Assembly: GCA_964444795.1 (NCBI GenBank)
Contig: CAYUIQ010000107.1
Span: forward strand, 1-27,847
From: JABMRP01 sp964444795
GTDB taxonomy: Bacteria; Planctomycetota; Planctomycetia; Pirellulales; Thermoguttaceae
Direction of reading: 5' to 3'
Length of the DNA stretch: 27,847 nucleotides
The first letter of the stretch is position 1, and every line of letters starts with the position of its first letter. The notes under the pieces were generated by a model. It ran no database searches and was not told the origin of the DNA. It saw only the letters and a list, made by a program, of their open reading frames with translations. A program made the translations under genes and the position numbers. Positions 7,705 through 16,271 of this stretch are shown piece by piece.

Positions 7705-9255
7705 ATGGCAATCGTATCCGATCCATCTTCAGCAGGCGACGGTCCGGACCGCCTTCGGATGACCGGAGTGCATAAGCGGTTCGGGGCGACCCGCGCCCTG
7801 CGCGGCGTGGATCTGGCGGTCCGCGGCGGAGAGGTTCACGCCTTGGTCGGCGAGAACGGGGCCGGAAAGAGCACGTTGATGAAAGTGCTCTCCGGGGCCC
7901 ACGCCCCCGACCACGGTCGCATGTGGCTCGATGGCACGCTCTTTCGACCTCGCAACCCGCTGCACGCACGCCAAAGCGGCGTTTCGATGATCTACCAGGA
8001 ACTCTCCCTGGCGCCACACCTTTCGGTCATGGAGAACATCCTCCTGGGTATCGAGCCGACCCGAGGTCCGCTGGTGCGGTGGGCGGAAATGCGCGATCGG
8101 GCCGCCACCGCATTGAAGGAAGTGGGAATCGGCGATCTGGACCCGGGGATCCAACTCCGCCACCTTCCCATCGCCGTGCAGCAGATGATCGAGATCGCCC
8201 GGGCCGTGGCCATCGACTGCCGCGTGCTGGTCCTGGATGAGCCGACCAGCAGCCTGACGCAACGAGATGCCGACAATCTGTTCGCGCTGATCCGACGGCT
8301 GAAGTCCAAAGGGTTGGGCATCGTCTACATTTCGCACTTCCTCGAAGAAGTGCGGGAAATCAGCGACCGCTTCACCGTGTTGCGCGACGGGCAAACGGTC
8401 GGCGATGGCACGACCGCCGAGGCGACGATCAAGGGGATCATCTCCTTAATGGTCGGCCGAGACGTCGAGGATCTTTACCCGCGGTCGCCGCATGTGCCGG
8501 GTGAAACGGTCCTGGAGACCCACAATTTGGCCGGCATGGAGAAACCTCTGGCGGCCAGTCTCAAGCTCCGTCGCGGCGAAGTGCTCGGCGTGGCCGGGTT
8601 GGTCGGCGCTGGGCGGACGGAATTGATGCGGGTAATTTTCGGGCTGGACCGATTGGCGGGCGGGACGTTGGCCATCGGTTCGGCCGGCGGGTCCGCGCCA
8701 CCGGCGCGGCGGTGGAAGCAGAGTGTCGGCATGGTGAGCGAAGATCGCAAGACCGAGGGGCTGGCTCTGGGCTTGTCGATCGCCGACAACGTCACCCTGC
8801 CCCAACTCCGCGGTCTGGGGCCCTGGCGGCTGGTCACGCCCTGGCGGCTGGCCGCCGCCTCGCAACCTTGGATCGACAAGATCCCGATCAAGTGCAAGAC
8901 GCCGTACGAACCGGTTCACGCCCTTTCCGGCGGCAATCAGCAGAAAGTCGCCCTGGCTCGGCTCTTGCACGCCGACGTCGACGTCCTCCTGCTCGACGAA
9001 CCGACCCGCGGCATCGACGTCGGCTCGAAGGTGCAGATCTACCGGCTCATCGACGAACTGGCCGTGGGCGATCCGGCCGCCGGCCGAAAACCAAAGGCCG
9101 TGTTGATGATTAGCAGCTATCTTCCCGAACTGTTGGGCGTGTGCGATCGCATTGCCGTGATGTGTCGTGGCCACTTGACCGAGGCACGGCCCGTCGACCA
9201 GTGGGGCGAACACCAACTCATGGTCGCGGCTACCGGCCAGGAACAGGAAGTATGA
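7705..9255 (+). CDS. Sugar ABC transporter ATPase 1 (RbsA-like, two NBDs)
   Basis: This 516-residue tandem ATPase has the normal RbsA/XylG/MglA length. NBD1 has Walker A GENGAGKST (49-57), a degenerate signature (HLPIAVQQMIEIARA) and Walker B VLVLDEPTSSL (about 173-184). NBD2 has the family-typical degenerate Walker A AGLVGAGRTE (no Lys), a good signature LSGGNQQK (about 408-415) and Walker B VLLLDEPTRGIDVG (about 427-440). It would power sugar import through the permease encoded next; its TGA overlaps the permease ATG as ATGA. A second RbsA-like ATPase follows the permease, which is unusual. A loop around 375-390 (LGPWRLVTPWRLAAAS) contains a short internal WRL repeat. Confidence 0.93.
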   Translation: MAIVSDPSSAGDGPDRLRMTGVHKRFGATRALRGVDLAVRGGEVHALVGENGAGKSTLMKVLSGAHAPDHGRMWLDGTLFRPRNPLHARQSGVSMIYQELSLAPHLSVMENILLGIEPTRGPLVRWAEMRDRAATALKEVGIGDLDPGIQLRHLPIAVQQMIEIARAVAIDCRVLVLDEPTSSLTQRDADNLFALIRRLKSKGLGIVYISHFLEEVREISDRFTVLRDGQTVGDGTTAEATIKGIISLMVGRDVEDLYPRSPHVPGETVLETHNLAGMEKPLAASLKLRRGEVLGVAGLVGAGRTELMRVIFGLDRLAGGTLAIGSAGGSAPPARRWKQSVGMVSEDRKTEGLALGLSIADNVTLPQLRGLGPWRLVTPWRLAAASQPWIDKIPIKCKTPYEPVHALSGGNQQKVALARLLHADVDVLLLDEPTRGIDVGSKVQIYRLIDELAVGDPAAGRKPKAVLMISSYLPELLGVCDRIAVMCRGHLTEARPVDQWGEHQLMVAATGQEQEV

Positions 9256-10352
9256 GTGAATCCGCCACCGACCGTACCGACGACCCCTCGGCCGAAGTAA
9301 GCTCGATCTGGCAATCGGCGTGGTTCAACACGGCCGGACGGTTCTTGGCCCTGATCGTGGTGTTCGCGTTCTTTGCCGTCATGGTCAAGAATGGCAAGTT
9401 CTACACGGCCCGAAATCTGGAGAACATCCTCCGTCAGAGTGCCGTCTACGCTACCGCCGCGTTGGGGATGACCATGGTGATCATCACCGCGGGAATCGAT
9501 CTGTCGGTCGGCTCGGTCATCGCGCTGACCGTCGTGGTGATTGCCTGGGTATTGAATATCCATTGGGACGTCATTCCGGCTGGCGGAGGAGAAGCCGAGG
9601 TTGTATTCCTCCTTCACCAGTGGCCCGTCTTGTTGCCGATCCTGGCTGTCCTGGCCGCTCTGATCGTTGCGATGCTCGCCGGGTTACTCAACGGGGCGAC
9701 GCTCGTTAGTCAGCGGCTGGTGCCCTTCATCGTGACTTTGGGCACGATGGGCCTTTTCCGCGGTTTGGCCAAAGTGATCGCCGACGAGAAGGACATCTAC
9801 CCTCAGGAAGACACCTGGATTGCCGACATCATGGATCCGACGCTTACCAGCGCCGATCCCTCTCGCAGTTGGATGATACTGCCGCCTGGCGTCTGGGTCT
9901 TGCTGATCGCGGCGGTGGCCGCTGCGCTGCTCTTGCGCTATACGCGGTTGGGAAGGCACATCTATGCCGTCGGCTCCAACGAGGAGACCGCCCGACTTTG
10001 TGGCGTGCCGGTCGGCCGCACCAAGATTCTGGTCTATACACTGGCCGGGCTTTTCGGCGGGTTGGCCGGGCTGATGCAATTCTCGGTCGCCGGAGGAATT
10101 GGCGCGCCCACCACGGCCGTCGCCTACGAGTTGTACGTCATTGCTGCGGTGGTTATCGGTGGCGCGAGTTTCTCCGGCGGTGAAGGATCGATTCTCGGCA
10201 GTTTCATTGGGGCACTGATTATCACCGTTCTCTACATGGGTGGGCAGCAGATGCTTTGGCCGAAATCGGTCCAAGAGATGGTCATCGGGGTCATCATCAT
10301 CCAGGCCGTGGCGCTCGACCAATTCCGACATCGACGAATGGTCCGAGCATGA
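9252..10352 (+). CDS. Sugar ABC transporter permease (RbsC-like)
   Basis: This 366-residue polytopic membrane protein belongs to the BPD_transp_2 family (ribose/xylose/rhamnose permeases). Diagnostic segments are GMTMVIITAGIDLSVGS in the first third, LVPFIVTLGTMGLFRGLA, the cytosolic loop AVGSNEETARLCGVPV that contacts the ATPase, and VIAAVVIGGASFSGGEGS near the C-terminus. It is somewhat longer than E. coli RbsC because of a hydrophilic insert between early membrane segments (around residues 100-125) and another before PPGVWVLLI. ATG at 9252 overlaps the preceding stop by 4 nt; the stop at 10350-10352 overlaps the next ATG the same way, indicating translational coupling. It is the only permease in the cluster, so it presumably forms a homodimer. 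Confidence 0.92.
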   Translation: MSESATDRTDDPSAEVSSIWQSAWFNTAGRFLALIVVFAFFAVMVKNGKFYTARNLENILRQSAVYATAALGMTMVIITAGIDLSVGSVIALTVVVIAWVLNIHWDVIPAGGGEAEVVFLLHQWPVLLPILAVLAALIVAMLAGLLNGATLVSQRLVPFIVTLGTMGLFRGLAKVIADEKDIYPQEDTWIADIMDPTLTSADPSRSWMILPPGVWVLLIAAVAAALLLRYTRLGRHIYAVGSNEETARLCGVPVGRTKILVYTLAGLFGGLAGLMQFSVAGGIGAPTTAVAYELYVIAAVVIGGASFSGGEGSILGSFIGALIITVLYMGGQQMLWPKSVQEMVIGVIIIQAVALDQFRHRRMVRA

Positions 10353-11878
10353 CCTCCACCGAACCGCTCATCTCGATCCGCCGCGTCACCAAACGCTTTC
10401 CCGGCGTGGTGGCCTTGGACTCCGTTTCGATCGACGTGGAGCCTGGTGAGTTGCATGCCGTGGTCGGCGAGAACGGGGCCGGCAAGAGCACGTTGATGAA
10501 ATGCCTCTGCGGCGTGATTGCCGATTACGAGGGAGAAATCCGCCTCGACGGCCGGACCGTCCATTTTCGCAACACGACCGACGCCGAAGCGGCCGGCATC
10601 GGCATCATTCATCAGGAACTCAACCTCGTCGGACAACTTTCCGCCGCTGCCAATATCTTTCTCGGCCGCGAAATGACCCATGGGTTGGGACTTCTCAACG
10701 ATCGGGCCATGGCAGCGGACGCCGCCGAGTTGCTGCGGCAGTTGGAATGCGAGGTCCACCCGGGCCAACTTGTCCGCGACCTGCGCGTCGGCGATCAACA
10801 GTTGGTCGAGATCGCCAAAGCCCTCTCGCTTCAAGCCGGCGTCCTCATCATGGATGAGCCGACCAGCGCGCTGACGGAAACCGAAGTCCAACGGCTCTTT
10901 CGCGTGATCGAGAGCTTGCGAGCCCGGGGTGTGACCATCCTCTACATCTCGCACAAAATGGACGAAGTGTTTCGCTTGGCCGATCGAATCACCGTGCTCC
11001 GCGACGGCCGGCTCGTCGATACGCTCGATCGCCGGCGGACCGACGCGCACCGGGTGACCCACCTGATGGTCGGGCGCGAGATCGAGGCCAGCAGCGCCGG
11101 CGGGAGTTCGAGGGACGGCGACGTTGTGTTGGAGGTTCGCAATCTCTCGCTACCCCGCCCGGGTCACGCCCAAAAATGGCAGCTTCGCGACGTAAGCTTC
11201 AGGCTGCACCGCGGCGAAATTCTCGGCATCGCCGGACTAATGGGCGCCGGACGCACCGAACTGCTGGAATGTCTCTTCGGCGCCAGTCCCGAGACGCCGC
11301 AAGGGACGATCCTACTCCAGGGGCGCGAGGTGGCGTTTGCCCATCCGGCGGCCGCGCTGAAAGCCGGCGTGGCGCTGGTGGCCGAGGATCGCAAACGGCT
11401 GGGCGTGTTTGCCAACCTCAACGTCGGTCAGAACGTCACCATGTGTACGCTCGACCGGGTTGCAGTCGGGGGCCTGATTTCGCCGAAGCGCGAACGCACC
11501 GCCGCCCTGGGGCCGATCGAGCAACTGGACGTCAAAACGGCCGGCCTCGCCTCGCCGATCACCAGCCTCAGCGGCGGCAACCAGCAGAAAGCGATTATCG
11601 GCCGCTGGCTGTTAACCCGCCCCAAGGTGCTGTTGCTGGACGATCCGACCCGGGGTGTCGACGTCGGCGCCAAGGCCGAGCTTTACCGCCTGATGAACGA
11701 CCTCTGCGGCGAGGGTCTGGGCATCATTGTCACCTCCAGCGAGCTGCCCGAGTTGCTCACCCTCTGCGACCGCATCCTGGTCCTCTGCGAAGGCCGCCCC
11801 ACCGGCGAACTCACCCGCGCCGAAGCCACCGAACACCGCATCATGGAACTGGCCACGCAACGGCCGGTGGTGGAGTAG
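10349..11878 (+). CDS. Sugar ABC transporter ATPase 2 (RbsA-like, NBD2 Walker B Asp variant)
   Basis: This second, divergent RbsA-like ATPase has 509 residues. NBD1 has Walker A GENGAGKST (40-48), signature LRVGDQQLVEIAKA and Walker B VLIMDEPTSAL. NBD2 has degenerate Walker A AGLMGAGRTE, signature LSGGNQQK, and VLLLDDPTRGVDVG, where the usual catalytic-position Glu is Asp. In this family NBD2's Walker A already lacks Lys, so the change falls in the composite site expected to be weak. Start ATG 10349 overlaps the permease stop (ATGA); the open frame back to 10256 lies inside the permease gene. It may form a heterodimer with ATPase 1, serve a permease elsewhere, or be a functional duplicate. 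It ends one base from the convergent lipoprotein gene. Confidence 0.92.
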   Translation: MTSTEPLISIRRVTKRFPGVVALDSVSIDVEPGELHAVVGENGAGKSTLMKCLCGVIADYEGEIRLDGRTVHFRNTTDAEAAGIGIIHQELNLVGQLSAAANIFLGREMTHGLGLLNDRAMAADAAELLRQLECEVHPGQLVRDLRVGDQQLVEIAKALSLQAGVLIMDEPTSALTETEVQRLFRVIESLRARGVTILYISHKMDEVFRLADRITVLRDGRLVDTLDRRRTDAHRVTHLMVGREIEASSAGGSSRDGDVVLEVRNLSLPRPGHAQKWQLRDVSFRLHRGEILGIAGLMGAGRTELLECLFGASPETPQGTILLQGREVAFAHPAAALKAGVALVAEDRKRLGVFANLNVGQNVTMCTLDRVAVGGLISPKRERTAALGPIEQLDVKTAGLASPITSLSGGNQQKAIIGRWLLTRPKVLLLDDPTRGVDVGAKAELYRLMNDLCGEGLGIIVTSSELPELLTLCDRILVLCEGRPTGELTRAEATEHRIMELATQRPVVE

Positions 11879-11886
11879 TCTACTCC
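11872..11886. other. Perfect palindrome formed by two convergent stop codons
   Basis: GGAGTAG-T-CTACTCC spans the TAG of ATPase 2 (11876-11878) and the TAG of the lipoprotein gene (11882-11880). The 1-nt centre is too tight for an RNA hairpin, so a bidirectional terminator is unlikely; it may be a protein site or coincidence. Confidence 0.4.
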
Positions 11887-12257
11887 GACTTCTCCTTATG
11901 TTTGGCCAATATGGCGAGGTTCCCTTCGACGTCCTCCAACAGCGTTTCGCGACAGCCCTCGCAGCAGATCCATACGATGCGACCTTCTCCGACGTCGACT
12001 GCAATCGGTGTGTCCATCCCGCCGAGCGGACCCCCGCCGACCGGGCAAATCTCCTGTTTCTCGACGGCGGCCCGGTCTTCGGCAGAAAGCTTCGCCAAAG
12101 CGGCGTCGATCTTCGCCGCTTCCTCGTCGACTTTCCCTTGCCCCTTGGCGTCGGATCGCGGCGATGCGGACGGGGACGAACTTCCTCCGCAGCCAATGAC
12201 ACCGACGGCAAGGCCCAGCGCGACCATACAGGCCGACAACAGATTCATCTTCAACAT
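11880..12257 (-). CDS. Cys-rich lipoprotein with CPVGG/CCEGC motif at end of the Cus operon
   Basis: This 125-residue protein has a lipoprotein signal (lipobox VIGC, C23) and a Gly/Ser-rich linker. A short helical stretch follows (VDEEAAKIDAALAKLSAEDR), then a compact domain EICPVGGGPLGGMDTPIAVDV...IVWICCEGCRETLLEDV. The pattern CPV-G-x-LG...CC-x-GC resembles a motif often attached to YHS-like, copper-related planctomycete proteins; I infer metal (probably Cu) binding in the periplasm. I chose ATG 12257 because GGAGG lies at 12267-12271 at normal spacing; an in-frame ATG at 12248 is the alternative. It follows cusA by 51 bp on the same strand, so it is probably the last gene of the efflux operon. 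Confidence 0.82.
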   Translation of the reverse strand: MLKMNLLSACMVALGLAVGVIGCGGSSSPSASPRSDAKGQGKVDEEAAKIDAALAKLSAEDRAAVEKQEICPVGGGPLGGMDTPIAVDVGEGRIVWICCEGCRETLLEDVEGNLAILAKHKEKSE

Positions 12258-12308
12258 GGGTCATTTCCTCCATTTGCAGAAAACGAAACGTGTTTCAGCG
12301 ACAACAAC

Positions 12309-15300
12309 TCACGCGGAACCCTCCGAGTCTCGGCGGTCCGCGAGTTCCTTGGAACGACTAAACTTCAAGCGAAACTCTCGAATGGCGCAGTAGCTAACCG
12401 GCACAAAGAAAAGGGTCATCAGTTCGATCGACATCCCTCCGAAGGACGGAATGGCCATGGGCACCATCACGTCGCTGCCCCGGCCGGTGCTGGTGAGCAC
12501 GGGGATCAGGGCCAGGATCGTGGTCGCGGTGGTCATCAGGCAGGGACGGATTCGCCTCCGGCCGGCGTCCACGGTGGCCTCGCGAATTTCCTTGATCGAA
12601 GTGGGCTTCTTCCGGGCAAACGATTGGTCGAGGTACGAAGCGACGATCACGCCGTCGTCGGTGGCGATTCCCAACAACGCGATAAAGCCGACCCAGACGG
12701 CGACGCTCAGATTGTACTGGCGCACCTGGAACAGCTCGCGCACGCTCTGGCCGAAGACGTCGAAATCGAGAAACCACGGTGTGCCGTAGAGCCAGAGCAG
12801 AATGAACCCGCCCGAGCAGGCCACGAACACGCCCAGGAAGATCAATATCGTGGTCGAAACGGCGCGAAACTGCAGGTAAAGGATGATGAAGATCAGAAGC
12901 AGAGCCAGCGGCACGACAACGAGAAGTGTTCTTTCCGAGCGAACCTGATTCTCGTAGGAGCCGATGAAGGCGGGCCGCTCGACGCCGGCGGGTAGTACGA
13001 GTTGGCCGTCGCGGATCTTGCCGTCGAGATACTCGCGACAGGCCTCCACCAGATCGACTTCGGCGAAGCCGTCTTTCTTATCGAATGTAACGTACCCGAC
13101 CAGGCGAGTGTCTTCGCTCTTAATCATGCCGGGACCGCGCTTGAACTGAATTTCGGCCAGCTCCTCCAAGGGGACTTGGGTGCCGTCTTTCGCGGCGATC
13201 AAGACGCGTCCCAGCGACTCGATCGAATCGCGCAATTCGCGCTGGTATCGCACGCGCACGGGAAACCGCTTGCGCCCTTCGATCGTGGTGGTGATCGTCT
13301 GCCCGCCGATGGCCGTTTCGATCACGTCCTGCACATCGCGAATGCTGACGCCGTATCGCCCGATCGCCTGGCGGTCGATTTCGATCTCCAGGTAAGGTTT
13401 GCCGACGATGTGATCGGCGTTCACCGCAGCCGGTTCGACGCCGGGGACCTCCTTGAGATACTCCTGTACGGCCAGGGCCACTCGCTCAATGTCTTCCAGT
13501 TTGTCGCCCCGGATCCGCACGGCCATCGCCGCCCGGACGCCGCTTTGGAGCATGACGATTCGCGCGGCGATGGGTTGGAGTTTGGATGCGCTGGTCGAGC
13601 CGGGGATTTTGGCCGCCCGTTCGATGAGCTTCCAGATATCGCCCGAGTTGCGAACCCCCGGCCAGGCTTCCTCGCGGTCTTCGTTCAAGGCAAGCTTTAG
13701 CGGCAGACGCCACAGACGAAACGGCTTGCCCGTTGGATCGGGGATCAAATGCCCCTGGTCGTCGCGGAGGAATTGCCCCCGGACCTTATACGGTTTCCCG
13801 TCCGGTGCCGGAAGCGGATCGCCCGCCAGATCGCGGAACCAGTCGACGGCTTCGGGGTCGAATCGGAAGGTGAGCCGTCGGCCGTCGTTGTCGTGGAGGT
13901 ATTCCGGTTTATAGTTGATGATTGTTTCGACCATCGCCACCGGCGCGGGATCCAAGGGGCTTTCCACGCGGCCGATTTTCCCCACCAGCAAGTCGATCTC
14001 GGGCAGCGCCTGAACGGCCATGTCCTGTTTCCGCAGCGCGTCCATCGACTCGCCGAGCGAGGCGTGGGGCATCGTCGAAGGCATCAGCAGGTACGATCCT
14101 TCATCCAACGGCGGCATGAACTCTTTCCCCATGCCGGGAAATTCATGCTTCGCCCACGTCCAAATCGCGTTACTATGAACGTCGCGTTCGGCGATTCCCC
14201 ATCGCTCGGCCGTGGCGGGGACGAAACCGAAGATCGTTTCGAAACCCTGCCACACGACCAGCCCCAACAGACAGCTCATCACCGGGAAGCAATAGAAGAG
14301 CAGCTTGTGTGCCAGGAAGAATCGCAACAGCGGGGCGTAGAAGTGCATGAATAGTAGAAAGCCGGCCAACAGGCTGCCGATCAGCGTGGTGATGAAGACG
14401 ATATTTCGCACCATGCCCTCGTCCACACCCAACGGCATCCAGTGGCGCGTCAATACCACGAGTACGAATACGATCGCCCCGACGTTAGCCGCCCGCGGCA
14501 CCCACGGCGCCAGACTCGCGGGAAGATAGTCGCGAACGTTGAGGTAAAGCCCCAGGATCAACAGCACGAGCCCGACCCACGGCGCGATCCACCACCCGCC
14601 GGCGATGCCCGCGACGATGACCAACTGGGCCACCACGAAGCGCGCCCGGCGGCGATCGATCCGAAAGGAAAACAGCAGGTGGGCAACCGGCGGGATCAAG
14701 GTCAGGGCGACGATTACCGAAGCCAGCAGGGCGAACGTCTTGGTATAGGCCAGCGGCTTGAATAGCTTGCCTTCGGCGCCGATCATCACGAAAACCGGCA
14801 GGAAGCTGATCACCGTGGTGAGGATTGCCGTCAGCACCGGACGCCCCACTTCGCTGGTCGCCCGAAAGATGACCTCCATGGGCCGCTCGTCCGGGTCCGC
14901 CTCGTCGAGATGTTTGAGTATGTTTTCGCAGAGAATCACCCCCATGTCGACCATCGTGCCGATGGCGATGGCGATACCCGAGAGCGACATGATGTTGGAG
15001 TCGACGCCGAATACCTTCATTCCGATGAAGGCCATCGCCACGGCCAGCGGAAGCAAGCCGGAGATGAGCACCGAGGATCGCATGTGCATGACCATGACCA
15101 GCACCACGATGATGGTCACCAGTATCTCTTCGGAAAGCGCCGTTTCCAGAGTTCCCAACGTTTCGCGGATCAAGGTCGTGCGGTCGTAGAAGGGAACCAC
15201 GGTGATCTGGGAGACGGTTCCGTCGGCCAGGGTCTTTCGCGGCAACCCCGGGGCGATCTCGTCGATCTTCGCCTGGATATTCTTGATCACCTCCAGGGGG

Positions 15301-16271
15301 TTCTCGCCATGGCGAACCACGACCACGCCGCCGACCGCCTCGGCCCCCGATTTATCGAGCGCGCCGCGGCGAAACGCCGGCCCCTTGCTGACCGTGGCCA
15401 CCTGGCGGATGTAGATGGGGACGTTGTCGACCGACTTGATCACCGTGTCTTCGAGATCCTCGACGGAGCGGATGAATCCCAACCCGCGGATCACGTACTC
15501 GACCTTGTTGATCTCGATCGTGCGCGCGCCGACGTCGATATTCGATTTGCGCACGGCGCTGTAGATTTCGCCCAGCGTGACGTGATTGGCGCGCATCGCG
15601 TCGGGGTCGACGTCGATCTGGTATTCCAGGGCGAACCCGCCCACCGAGGCGACTTCGCTGACGCCCTTGGCCGACTGCAACGCGTAACGGACGTTCCAGT
15701 CCTGGGTCGTTCGCAACTCGTCCAGGTCCCAGCCGCCGGTCGGTTTGCCCGTTTCGACGTCGTAGCCTTCCAGCGTGTACCAGAACACCTGCCCCAGTGA
15801 AGTGGCGTCGGGGCCCAGCGCCGGAGTGACCCCGGCGGGAAGATCCTTCTGGGCGACGCTCAGGCGTTCGAGGATCCGGGACCGCGACCAGTAGAACTCC
15901 ACGTCCTCGTCGAACACGACGTAGATGCTGGAGAACCCGAGGTAGGAGTAACTGCGGATCGTCTTGACGCCAGGCACGCCCATCAGCGAAACGGTTAGCG
16001 GATAGGTGATCTGGTCTTCGACGTCTTCCGGCGACCGCCCCATCCACTTGGTGAAGACGATCTGCTGGTTCTCGCCGATATCGGGGATGGCGTCGACGGG
16101 TACCGGGTCGCGAGGAAACCAACCGGGATCGTAGTCGAAGGGCATCACCATCATGCCCCAGCCGACGATCACCAGCAACACCAGCGCGACAATCAGCTTG
16201 TTTTCCAGGCAGAACCGGATCACGGTGTCGATCATTCCGCCGATGGCGTCTGGAGCTCGTTCCTCGCTCAT
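12309..16271 (-). CDS. cusA: CusA-like heavy-metal RND efflux pump, extended form
   Basis: This 1320-residue inner-membrane RND transporter is about 270 residues longer than E. coli CusA. HME-RND features are NKLIVALVLLVIVGWG (TM1), VDAIPDIGENQQIVFTKWMGRSPEDVEDQ, TMVDMGVILCEN in TM4 (D442, E449) and FIALLGIATDDGVIVASYLD in TM10 (D1205, D1206 where CusA has Glu). Extra length lies in a membrane block at about 540-655, which adds roughly four hydrophobic segments, and in a periplasmic insert at about 787-880. The position matching CusA's ARYGM methionine is Val here (GRYGVSIRDV), so the metal may not be Cu/Ag; Zn/Co/Cd remain possible. Its ATG overlaps the cusB stop (ATGA). It would export metal through the CusB-like adaptor and TolC-like channel encoded upstream. 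Confidence 0.92.
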   Translation of the reverse strand: MSEERAPDAIGGMIDTVIRFCLENKLIVALVLLVIVGWGMMVMPFDYDPGWFPRDPVPVDAIPDIGENQQIVFTKWMGRSPEDVEDQITYPLTVSLMGVPGVKTIRSYSYLGFSSIYVVFDEDVEFYWSRSRILERLSVAQKDLPAGVTPALGPDATSLGQVFWYTLEGYDVETGKPTGGWDLDELRTTQDWNVRYALQSAKGVSEVASVGGFALEYQIDVDPDAMRANHVTLGEIYSAVRKSNIDVGARTIEINKVEYVIRGLGFIRSVEDLEDTVIKSVDNVPIYIRQVATVSKGPAFRRGALDKSGAEAVGGVVVVRHGENPLEVIKNIQAKIDEIAPGLPRKTLADGTVSQITVVPFYDRTTLIRETLGTLETALSEEILVTIIVVLVMVMHMRSSVLISGLLPLAVAMAFIGMKVFGVDSNIMSLSGIAIAIGTMVDMGVILCENILKHLDEADPDERPMEVIFRATSEVGRPVLTAILTTVISFLPVFVMIGAEGKLFKPLAYTKTFALLASVIVALTLIPPVAHLLFSFRIDRRRARFVVAQLVIVAGIAGGWWIAPWVGLVLLILGLYLNVRDYLPASLAPWVPRAANVGAIVFVLVVLTRHWMPLGVDEGMVRNIVFITTLIGSLLAGFLLFMHFYAPLLRFFLAHKLLFYCFPVMSCLLGLVVWQGFETIFGFVPATAERWGIAERDVHSNAIWTWAKHEFPGMGKEFMPPLDEGSYLLMPSTMPHASLGESMDALRKQDMAVQALPEIDLLVGKIGRVESPLDPAPVAMVETIINYKPEYLHDNDGRRLTFRFDPEAVDWFRDLAGDPLPAPDGKPYKVRGQFLRDDQGHLIPDPTGKPFRLWRLPLKLALNEDREEAWPGVRNSGDIWKLIERAAKIPGSTSASKLQPIAARIVMLQSGVRAAMAVRIRGDKLEDIERVALAVQEYLKEVPGVEPAAVNADHIVGKPYLEIEIDRQAIGRYGVSIRDVQDVIETAIGGQTITTTIEGRKRFPVRVRYQRELRDSIESLGRVLIAAKDGTQVPLEELAEIQFKRGPGMIKSEDTRLVGYVTFDKKDGFAEVDLVEACREYLDGKIRDGQLVLPAGVERPAFIGSYENQVRSERTLLVVVPLALLLIFIILYLQFRAVSTTILIFLGVFVACSGGFILLWLYGTPWFLDFDVFGQSVRELFQVRQYNLSVAVWVGFIALLGIATDDGVIVASYLDQSFARKKPTSIKEIREATVDAGRRRIRPCLMTTATTILALIPVLTSTGRGSDVMVPMAIPSFGGMSIELMTLFFVPVSYCAIREFRLKFSRSKELADRRDSEGSA

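Noticed and set aside
11176..12393. A 405-codon plus-strand frame across the end of ATPase 2 and the lipoprotein gene
   Set aside because: It overlaps two well-supported genes in other frames, and its translation is Arg/Pro-rich low complexity.
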